From: Kangiella sp.
GTDB taxonomy: Bacteria; Pseudomonadota; Gammaproteobacteria; Enterobacterales; Kangiellaceae
DNA: 64,000 nt
Direction: 5' to 3'
NCBI GenBank assembly: GCA_028284185.1
Contig: JANQSG010000017.1
Span: 62,001 to 126,000, forward strand
Made by a program: the position numbers and the translations under genes. Positions 56,556 through 64,000 of the stretch are shown in pieces (position 1 is the first letter of the stretch; the number at the start of each line of letters is the position of its first letter). The notes beneath the pieces were generated by a model. The model worked only from the letters and a program-made list of their open reading frames with translations. It was not told the DNA's origin and made no database searches.

Positions 56556-58124
56556 TTATTTAAAATAATTCTCTAAATACTGATCAAAACTAATCTGATC
56601 GTTTGTCTCAATTTCCTTTTGCCGTTGAATTGAAGCCTGAGCTTCTTCCACAAATAAGTGCCTTTTTGACTTATCCAGTGATTTTAGCAAAAACTCCTTT
56701 TTAAAATTTTCAGAAAGATCATACACAAAACCAAAATAGCCTTTTTCTGATTTCTTAAGTTGCTGCATAAACTGTCCTGAAAAAGTTTTTTCAGGAATTA
56801 GTGCCATTTCAATAACCCAATCCAAAGCTTGGGTATATCGACTGGAGTTAGAAGTTCGATCTAATAACCGAACAACTGGTTTCATTTGTTCAAAAATATC
56901 CAAAGCTGCCTGTTTTAAGGAAATCGAACGATTATGCATCAATAAATGCAAATCCGGCTTACGTCCAAAATTGACCACCCGACGAAAGTTTTCATCATTT
57001 TCTGCATTTTCACGTTCCGACAGATCTTTGCTTTCTTGCAATAAACAGAATAATAAAAAACAATCCAGGAAATCAATTTGCTGTTGACTGATACCTACAG
57101 CATCAAAAGGATTTAAATCCAGCGAACGCACTTCTACATATTGAACTCCACCACGCTGTAAAGCTTGAGTGGGTCGCTCACCACTATTGATCACTCTTTT
57201 TGGCCTAATCTTGGCATAATATTCATTTTCGATTTGTAACAAATTGGCATTAAGCTGGCGATATTCACCATCAACCTTAACACCTAATTCTTCATAGAAA
57301 TCGTCTTTGGTTCGAATGGCTTTTTCTAATGCCCCAATATAACTATCAATATGATTATGACAAATGGTGAATTTTGATTGAGCATTATTTTGATAGCCCA
57401 GATCACTCATACGCAACGAAGTAGCGTATTTACCCATCAAGGTACAGTCTGAATAATCTTCCAATAAAGAACCTGCACGTCCTTTCATAAAAGATTTACA
57501 AATAGCAGGTGAAGCACCAAATAAATAAGGTAATAGCCAGCAGTAGCGTAAATAATTTCGGATCAGACCCAAATATTCTTTTGAAATAAAATCAGATAAA
57601 AGGCCTTTATCCTGCTTAAAAGTCTGATACTCAGGCCAAAAATCTTCAGGCAACGAAAAATTATAATGAACCCCGGCAATAGTTTGCATATAGCGCCCAT
57701 AACGGTAGCCCAAACCTCGACGATAAATATGCTTCATCTGGCCCACATTAGAAGAGCCATATTCAGCCAAAGGCACCTCTTCTTCCTTAGTCATCACACA
57801 AGGCATGGAACCAGCCCACAGTACCTCATCCGCCATGCCTTGATACATAAAGTGATGAATATCGTACAACCACTTACGTGGTGCTTTAGGATCGTCAGAA
57901 ACGGGGGTGATCAGCTCAGGTAATGCCTCTGAATAGTCAGTGGTTAAATAACGATTGGTTAAAGCTGAACCCCAAGATTCAAGGTGAGCCCGTTTAGACA
58001 AATAACCATCCGGAGTAACACGCAAACTTTCTTTTTCTATCCCTCGATTTAGTCGCGTCAAAGCCTCAGCTTGATGGTCCTTAACAAAATTGAACGCTTT
58101 TTGATCCAATTGCGGTGTAAGCAT
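56556..58124 (-). CDS. gshA: GshA, glutamate-cysteine ligase
   Basis: First step of glutathione synthesis; proteobacterial-type (class 1), 522 residues. Motifs: GIEKESLRVT, LTTDYSEALPELITP, GVHYNFSLPEDFWP and VEVRSLDLNPFDAVGI. The length and start are typical. It stands beside putP with 17 bases between them, so the two may share a transcript. Confidence 0.96.
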   Translation of the reverse strand: MLTPQLDQKAFNFVKDHQAEALTRLNRGIEKESLRVTPDGYLSKRAHLESWGSALTNRYLTTDYSEALPELITPVSDDPKAPRKWLYDIHHFMYQGMADEVLWAGSMPCVMTKEEEVPLAEYGSSNVGQMKHIYRRGLGYRYGRYMQTIAGVHYNFSLPEDFWPEYQTFKQDKGLLSDFISKEYLGLIRNYLRYCWLLPYLFGASPAICKSFMKGRAGSLLEDYSDCTLMGKYATSLRMSDLGYQNNAQSKFTICHNHIDSYIGALEKAIRTKDDFYEELGVKVDGEYRQLNANLLQIENEYYAKIRPKRVINSGERPTQALQRGGVQYVEVRSLDLNPFDAVGISQQQIDFLDCFLLFCLLQESKDLSERENAENDENFRRVVNFGRKPDLHLLMHNRSISLKQAALDIFEQMKPVVRLLDRTSNSSRYTQALDWVIEMALIPEKTFSGQFMQQLKKSEKGYFGFVYDLSENFKKEFLLKSLDKSKRHLFVEEAQASIQRQKEIETNDQISFDQYLENYFK

Positions 58125-58483
58125 ATTGATATTATTAGAAATTTAGCAGTAATTAGTGCCCACAGTATGCCAGCTTTGGATGTTTTTTTTAAGTAGCAAA
58201 ATTCTACAAGGTAACAGCATAGACATATTCAAGGTATAGAGTCATTACAAATGGTTTCTTATTGACTCAAACTTCCTATGTAAGGATATGAGTTTAGTGA
58301 AAAATAAATCTATAGTTTAATGGTGAATTCACTAACTACAATGAAAAGATTGGACTTCATACTTCAGTTCAACCTACAGCTGCTTAAAATCAAGGTTTTC
58401 TTTGTTCAACTTTGTGTAATAAGAGTTTAACTGATGTTTTTTATTTTAAGTGTAAATTAAGCTCTAAAATTAAGATTTTTTGT

Positions 58484-58588
58484 TTAGTACGAGGCATGAA
58501 AAGGTTTTAAATGAGGCGTTTACTTTAGTAAATAACGAACTTTAAAACCTTTTTATAACAAAGTAATAAGCAAAAAAGATAGTTTTAA
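58484..58588 (+). repeat. Structured interspersed repeat, copy 3 (abuts the purL stop)
   Basis: It begins TTTAGTACGAGGCA and ends near AGTTTTAATT, directly before the purL stop (58589-58591). AAAAGGTTTTAAA and TTTAAAACCTTTT make a 13-bp outer stem; TTTACT and AGTAAA make the apical stem; TAACAAAGTAATAA follows as in copy 1. It shares the layout of the two copies near rlmD. The rest of the 464-base gap (58125-58483) holds the gshA promoter and nothing else I recognise. Confidence 0.65.
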
Positions 58589-61500
58589 TTAACCTACAAA
58601 TTTGCGGGCATTATAAAACATTCTCTGCCACCCACCATCTTCACTCCAATCATCCGGTCGCCACGAGTTTTGCACCGCACGCGCAACACGCTCTGGGTGC
58701 GGCATCATAATAGTCGCCCGACCATCTTCAGAAGTGAGGCCAGTGATACCGTATAATGAGCCATTGGGGTTAGCGGGATAAGTATCCGCAATATCGCCAT
58801 AGTTATTAATAAAACGGGCTGTAACCAAACCAGATTCATTGGTGGATTTAGCCAGTTCTGCCGATTTAAATTCAGCACGACCTTCACCATGCGATACTGC
58901 AATGGGTAAGCGCGAACCTTCCATGCCAGCCATAAATAATGATGGTGATTTAGCCACTTCCAACATGGCAACGCGCGCTTCAAATTGAGCCGATTGGTTT
59001 CTGACAAAATGTGGCCAATATTCAGTGCCAGGAATTAATTCTTTCAAATTAGACATCATCTGACAGCCGTTACAAATTCCCAAGCTGAAAGTATCATTGC
59101 GTTTAAAGAAAGCTTCAAACTCGTCGCGAGCTCGATTATTAAATAAAATGGATTTAGCCCAACCTTCACCAGCACCTAAAACGTCACCATAAGAAAAACC
59201 ACCACAAGCCACAGCGCCAATAAAGTCCTGCAAGCTAACCCGGCCCGACAAAATATCACTCATATGCACATCAATAGCCTCAAAACCAGCTTTGGTAAAA
59301 GCTGCTGCCATCTCTAACTGACTATTAACACCCTGCTCACGCATAATGGCAACTCGTGGACGAACACCGCTATTAAGCATTGGCATTGCAATATTCTCAT
59401 CCGGATTAAAACTTAAATTGGTGGATAAACCTGGATTATCGAGATCCAATTTAGCCGCAAACTCTTCTTCAGCACATTTAGGATTATCGCGCAACTTTTG
59501 CATCTCAAAAGTCAATCGTGACCAGATTTGGCGCAGGTCTTTCATTGAACGAGAAACAATTTTCTGCTCATCATTAGTAATTACCAATGATTGCGTATCC
59601 GCTGGCTGGCCAATAAAATGGGCAAACTCTGCTACCTGATTTTCCGATAAAATTGCTTCGACTTCGCTACGTTTATCTGCTGGGACCTGAATAATTGCCC
59701 CTAATTCTTCATTGAATAACAGTTCTTCGGTAGAGCCACTTAAAGTTGCAAGATCAATATTCAAGCCCGTATTTCCAGCAAAGCCCATTTCTACCAAAGT
59801 CGTTAATAAACCACCGTCTGAGCGGTCATGATAAGCGTAAGCCAAGCCTTGTTGGTTTAAGCTTTGTATTGCATTAAAGAAATTGTGCAAATCATCGGCA
59901 GAATCCACATTGGCTGGCGTTTTGCCTAATAATTTATAAACCTGAGTGAAGGCAGTTGCACCTAAACGATTTTTGCCACGACCTAAATCCAGTAACAATA
60001 ATTCGGTATCACTTTTGTCGGCTCTTAACTGTGGCGTTAGAGACTTACGCACATCAGTAACTGGCGCAAAAGCCGAAATAATCAAAGAGCTTGGTGCCGT
60101 TACGGATTTCTTTTCACCATTTTCATCCCATACGGTTTTCATGGACATGGAGTCTTTACCTACCGGAATGGTAATACCTAACTTTGGACATAAATCCATG
60201 CCCACCGCTTCAACCGCCTTATAAAGATTGACATCTTCACCTGGCGCACCTGCTGGTGCCATCCAGTTTGCAGATAAGCGAATTTTCTTTAATTCATCAA
60301 TTTTTGCCGCAGCGATATTAGTAATAGCTTCACCCACTGCCATTTTAGCAGCAGCAGCTGAATCTAATAAAGCTACTGGGGTGCGCTCACCCATCGCCAT
60401 GGCTTCACCAGTATAACTATTATGGGTTGAAGTGGTTACCGCACAATCGGCCACCGGCACCTGCCAGGGGCCCACCATTTGATCACGCGAAACCATACCA
60501 CCAACGGTTCTATCACCGATGGTGATCAGGAAAGTTTTATCAGCTACCGCTGGCAAGGCTAAAACGCGATCAATAGCTTCATTAATATCGGAAACCTGAG
60601 GTAATGCAGTCGATGGTGCCTTTAAGGTTTCGGCGGTTCGGTGCATTTTGGGTGGCTTGCCGAATAAAATATCCATCGGCAAATCCACTGGCTTATTAGC
60701 AAAATGTTCATCACTCAAGCCAAGGTGTAATTCTTCAGTCGCTTCACCGACTACTGCAAAGGGGCAACGCTCCCGCTGACAAATTTGCTCAAAATGCTCC
60801 AAGTTTTGTGGTGCAACCGCCAATACATAACGTTCTTGCGCTTCGTTACACCAAATTTCAACTGGCGCCATACCTTTTTCAGCGTTAGGTACGCGACGTA
60901 ATTCAAAACTACCGCCGCGTTCGCCATCATGTACCAGTTCAGGAATAGCGTTAGACAAACCACCTGCACCAACATCGTGAATAAACTCAATCGGATTACG
61001 ATCATCCAGTGCCCAACAGCGATCAATCACTTCCTGACAACGACGTTCCATTTCAGGGTTATCACGCTGCACCGAAGCAAAATCCAAATCTTCTGCACTG
61101 GAGCCAGAAGTCATGGAAGAAGCCGCACCACCCCCTAAACCAATCAACATGGCTGGACCGCCGAGCACAATGACTTTATAACCAGGCTTGATTTCTTTTT
61201 TCTCAACGTGCTGCTCACGAATATTACCCAAACCACCAGCAATCATGATGGGTTTATGGTAACCGCGTACTTCTGAACGCTTCTCAAAACCAAAGTCAAA
61301 ATCAAACTTTTCTTCAAAAGTACGGAAATAGCCATTTACTGCGGGACGGCCAAATTCGTTATTAAAACTGGCGCCACCAATCGGCCCTTCCAGCATAATA
61401 TCCAGTGCGGTGACAATTCGCTCCGGCTTGCCATAATCGGTTTCCCACGGCTGCTCATAACCAGGAATACGCAAGTTAGAAACACTAAAACCGGTTAAGC

Positions 61501-62497
61501 CCACTTTGGGCTTACCGCCAATACCGGTAGCACCTTCATCACGAATTTCGCCGCCAGAACCGGTTGAAGCTCCAGGATAAGGTGAAATGCAAGTTGGATG
61601 ATTATGGGTTTCCACTTTACACAAGACATGCACCGGCTCTAAATGATACTGATATTCATTGGTTTCAGGATTGGCAAAAAAGCGGTGCGCATTAAAACCT
61701 TCAAACACTGCCGCATTGTCTTTATAAGCGGATAACACCCCTTGCGAGTTATTGACATAGGTATTTTTGATCATTTTAAACAAAGACAAATCCTTGTCTT
61801 TTCCATCAATAGTCCAGGAAGCATTAAAGATTTTATGGCGACAATGTTCAGAATTGGCCTGAGCAAACATCATCAGTTCAACATCCGTTGGGTTACGTCC
61901 CAAACTGGTAAAGCTATCCACCAGATAATCAATTTCATCTTCCGCCAAAGCCAAACCAATTTCCGTATTGGCTGTTACTAAAGCTTCACGACCACCGGAT
62001 AAAATATCCACACTGGACAATGCTTTTGGGGTTTCCTGCACGAATAAAACTTCTGCCTGACTGTGTTCATCAAAAATTGCCTGAGTCATACGATCATGAA
62101 TTAGAGGTTTTAAACGCTCTGCGACCTGATCCTGAATGGCCTCACCATCCGGATTAATAAAATACACCGCAATACCGCGCTCGATACGTTCGATTTTGTC
62201 CAATCCGCAATTTTTCGCGATATCGGTAGCTTTGGATGACCAGGGAGAAATAGTGCCCGGACGCGGTACCACTATCATGCGACGTCCTGTATGTTCACTT
62301 GCTGGGCGCGTTGGTCCATATTCCAACAAACGTTCTAAAACCTGTAACTCATCCGCCGACAGTTCTGAGTGGGTATGCACATAATGTACATATTCACCAT
62401 AAATCTCGGCAACCCGGGGTTCAATGGTTTGAGTCTCTTTTAATAAACGGGCTTTTTGAAAGTCAGAATAAGCAGGATTACCGCGTAATATGAGCAT
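58589..62497 (-). CDS. purL: PurL, phosphoribosylformylglycinamidine synthase (single-chain)
   Basis: 1302 residues, the large single-chain form of proteobacteria. It has an N-terminal PurS-like region, a linker, two AIRS-type synthetase halves (with [36 protein letters not shown] and [13 protein letters not shown]) and a C-terminal glutaminase domain. The glutaminase has the nucleophile Cys about residue 1142 in GICNGCQMM and MPHPERV near the end. It converts FGAR to FGAM using glutamine and ATP in purine synthesis. It is divergent from mltF, the standard gammaproteobacterial arrangement. Confidence 0.98.
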   Translation of the reverse strand: MLILRGNPAYSDFQKARLLKETQTIEPRVAEIYGEYVHYVHTHSELSADELQVLERLLEYGPTRPASEHTGRRMIVVPRPGTISPWSSKATDIAKNCGLDKIERIERGIAVYFINPDGEAIQDQVAERLKPLIHDRMTQAIFDEHSQAEVLFVQETPKALSSVDILSGGREALVTANTEIGLALAEDEIDYLVDSFTSLGRNPTDVELMMFAQANSEHCRHKIFNASWTIDGKDKDLSLFKMIKNTYVNNSQGVLSAYKDNAAVFEGFNAHRFFANPETNEYQYHLEPVHVLCKVETHNHPTCISPYPGASTGSGGEIRDEGATGIGGKPKVGLTGFSVSNLRIPGYEQPWETDYGKPERIVTALDIMLEGPIGGASFNNEFGRPAVNGYFRTFEEKFDFDFGFEKRSEVRGYHKPIMIAGGLGNIREQHVEKKEIKPGYKVIVLGGPAMLIGLGGGAASSMTSGSSAEDLDFASVQRDNPEMERRCQEVIDRCWALDDRNPIEFIHDVGAGGLSNAIPELVHDGERGGSFELRRVPNAEKGMAPVEIWCNEAQERYVLAVAPQNLEHFEQICQRERCPFAVVGEATEELHLGLSDEHFANKPVDLPMDILFGKPPKMHRTAETLKAPSTALPQVSDINEAIDRVLALPAVADKTFLITIGDRTVGGMVSRDQMVGPWQVPVADCAVTTSTHNSYTGEAMAMGERTPVALLDSAAAAKMAVGEAITNIAAAKIDELKKIRLSANWMAPAGAPGEDVNLYKAVEAVGMDLCPKLGITIPVGKDSMSMKTVWDENGEKKSVTAPSSLIISAFAPVTDVRKSLTPQLRADKSDTELLLLDLGRGKNRLGATAFTQVYKLLGKTPANVDSADDLHNFFNAIQSLNQQGLAYAYHDRSDGGLLTTLVEMGFAGNTGLNIDLATLSGSTEELLFNEELGAIIQVPADKRSEVEAILSENQVAEFAHFIGQPADTQSLVITNDEQKIVSRSMKDLRQIWSRLTFEMQKLRDNPKCAEEEFAAKLDLDNPGLSTNLSFNPDENIAMPMLNSGVRPRVAIMREQGVNSQLEMAAAFTKAGFEAIDVHMSDILSGRVSLQDFIGAVACGGFSYGDVLGAGEGWAKSILFNNRARDEFEAFFKRNDTFSLGICNGCQMMSNLKELIPGTEYWPHFVRNQSAQFEARVAMLEVAKSPSLFMAGMEGSRLPIAVSHGEGRAEFKSAELAKSTNESGLVTARFINNYGDIADTYPANPNGSLYGITGLTSEDGRATIMMPHPERVARAVQNSWRPDDWSEDGGWQRMFYNARKFVG

Positions 62498-62715
62498 AAA
62501 ATTCTCTACTGTTTGCTTGCAGTGGATGATGTCTAGCCGATGGTTATAGGTTTTAAGCCCAGCCCTTAGCTAAAGAGCGCAAATTTTACTCTAAAACACA
62601 GATTTTGATAAGCCCTGTACCCCTGATTTTACTTGATAAAAGACAAATTTGTACTTTTAAGAAGAATCCAAGCATAATAGAACAAAATTATCATAAGTCA
62701 TTGAATTATCAATAG

Positions 62716-64000
62716 ATGATCAAACGCCTATACCAGTTTTTACAATTATTCCTGATCACTCTGGCACTGATCCTGGTCACTAGTTGTGAAAAGAAGAGCA
62801 AAAGCCAGCTGGAGCAAATCCAGCAACGTGGTTTTATCAAGATTTATACCCGTATGGCCCCTACCACCATGTATATTGGCGATGGTGGTTTCACTGGTTT
62901 TGAGTTTGAACTGGTCAAACAGTTTGCTGATTTTTTGAATGTGGATGTTCAAATCACCACAGAAAATGATTTGGGCAAAATGCTCCAGGATCTGGAACGA
63001 GGCCATGCAGATCTGATTGCTGCCGGTTTAACCATCACTAAGGAACGTGAAAAGAGAATTCGTTTTGCTCCACCTTATCAGGATATTGTCAGTAAGCTGG
63101 TATATAAACAGGGACAACGCAGGCCTCGCGATTTTTCACAACTTGACGATGGCCTGATGGTTATGGCCAATTCTTCACACTCGGCAATTTTAAAACAGGT
63201 AAAACAAGCTTATCCAGAGGTTAGCTGGCAGGAATCCAGTAAATTAGGCGCGCCGGAATTATTGGAAAAAGTACTTGATGGCAGTATTAAATACACCATT
63301 GTTGACTCCAATGACTTGGAATTAGCACGACAAATTGAACCAGAGTTGGCAGTAGCTTTCAGCGCCTCCAAAACCCAGCAGTTGGCTTGGGCAATGGCTA
63401 AAACTAATGACGATAGTCTCTATGCTAAGTCTATAGAATTTTTCGCTAAAGTTAGAGCTAACGGTACTTTGGATTTCCTGCTTGAACGCTATTACGGTCA
63501 TTTGAAACAGTTCGATTATGTGGATAGCCGTGAATTCCACCGTGCTATTGATAGCCGCTTGCCTGAATTGAAGAATTATTTTATCGAAGCCGCACAAAAT
63601 GATCTCGACTGGCGTTTTTTAGCCGCTATGGGCTATCAGGAGTCCCATTGGAAAGCTGACGCCCGCTCGCCAACCGGTGTTCGCGGTTTAATGATGCTAA
63701 CCCAAAGTACCGCCAAGCAAATGGGTATCAAAAATCGACTCGATGCTGAGCAAAGCATTATTGGTGGCGCTAACTATTTCCGGTTAATGCAGAAGAAAAT
63801 ACCAAAACGTATTCAAAAACCTGATCGCAACTGGTTTGCACTGGCAGGATATAATGTGGGCTTTGGCCATTTGGAAGATGCTCGCCGGTTAGCCCAATCA
63901 CAGGGTGAGAACGCCGATAAATGGCAGGTGATTAAAAACTATTTACCATTATTACGACAAAAAAAGTGGTATTCCAAAACCCGATTTGGTTATGCCAGAG
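62716..64000 (+). CDS. mltF: MltF, membrane-bound lytic murein transglycosylase F (partial, C-terminus cut off)
   Basis: The frame starts at ATG 62716 and runs off the right edge after about 428 codons. The N-terminus is a hydrophobic segment with a lipobox-like TSC (residues about 17-19). A periplasmic substrate-binding-protein-like domain follows (about 25-265; GYTGFEFE-like GFTGFEFELVKQFA). The lytic transglycosylase domain starts about 290, with the catalytic Glu about residue 309 in YQESHWKADARSPTGVRGLMML. It cleaves peptidoglycan to anhydro-muropeptides. The 218-base gap to purL is the divergent promoter region. Confidence 0.95.
   Translation, partial: MIKRLYQFLQLFLITLALILVTSCEKKSKSQLEQIQQRGFIKIYTRMAPTTMYIGDGGFTGFEFELVKQFADFLNVDVQITTENDLGKMLQDLERGHADLIAAGLTITKEREKRIRFAPPYQDIVSKLVYKQGQRRPRDFSQLDDGLMVMANSSHSAILKQVKQAYPEVSWQESSKLGAPELLEKVLDGSIKYTIVDSNDLELARQIEPELAVAFSASKTQQLAWAMAKTNDDSLYAKSIEFFAKVRANGTLDFLLERYYGHLKQFDYVDSREFHRAIDSRLPELKNYFIEAAQNDLDWRFLAAMGYQESHWKADARSPTGVRGLMMLTQSTAKQMGIKNRLDAEQSIIGGANYFRLMQKKIPKRIQKPDRNWFALAGYNVGFGHLEDARRLAQSQGENADKWQVIKNYLPLLRQKKWYSKTRFGYAR

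Overview
This window is a contiguous piece of a gammaproteobacterial chromosome. The evidence is the gene orders (pyrG-kdsA-eno-ftsB-ispD, relA-mazG, rpsP-rimM-trmD-rplS, purL facing mltF), a BarA/GacS-type kinase, and full-length PurL, GshA and MltF. The AT-rich, short-spaced genome and these neighbourhoods suggest a marine Kangiella-like (Kangiellaceae) bacterium; that assignment is an inference. Most of the window is core housekeeping DNA. I found no rRNA, tRNA or CRISPR array.

Region 1 (1-12.6 kb, minus strand): a complete, compact histidine operon (hisG, hisC fused to a phosphatase, hisB, hisH, hisF, hisA fused to hisIE, hisD) lies between ispD and ispF, which are usually adjacent. Its leader holds two consecutive attenuator units. 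Each has a short His-rich leader peptide followed by an intrinsic terminator whose arm can pair with an alternative segment. Upstream lie ftsB, eno, kdsA and pyrG.

Region 2 (13.2-19.6 kb, plus strand): an AT-rich accessory operon. It encodes a small Sec-secreted peptide, a TraB/GumN-like periplasmic protein, two FtsX/MacB-type permeases, a lipoprotein membrane-fusion protein, an ABC ATPase and an unknown periplasmic protein. Next to it are minus-strand remnants of a recombinase gene and its small coiled-coil partner. I read this as an acquired, undescribed peptide-handling and export cassette.

Region 3 (19.6-42.1 kb): stress and core genes, including msrA (fused to an acetyltransferase domain), mazG, relA, rlmD, an exonuclease, barA with an upstream binding-protein partner, mtaB, mscS, recJ, an amidohydrolase, dsbC, an outer-membrane barrel protein and the rpsP-rimM-trmD-rplS operon. 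The spaces hold several families of short structured repeats.

Region 4 (42.1-46 kb): between rpsP and ffh, which are often neighbours, is an accessory stretch. It holds a mini beta-propeller gene, three small single-gene units (unknown, HEPN-like, DUF2200) separated by attC-like sites, and a Tat-exported PhoX-like protein. The three units look like an integron cassette cluster without an integrase.

Region 5 (46-64 kb): ffh, a CcsA-like protein, a CorB-like transporter, an MMPL/RND exporter, a universal stress protein, purT, a BON-LysM protein, a GNAT acetyltransferase, putP, gshA, purL and the start of mltF. A third copy of the structured repeat seen near rlmD lies just after purL.
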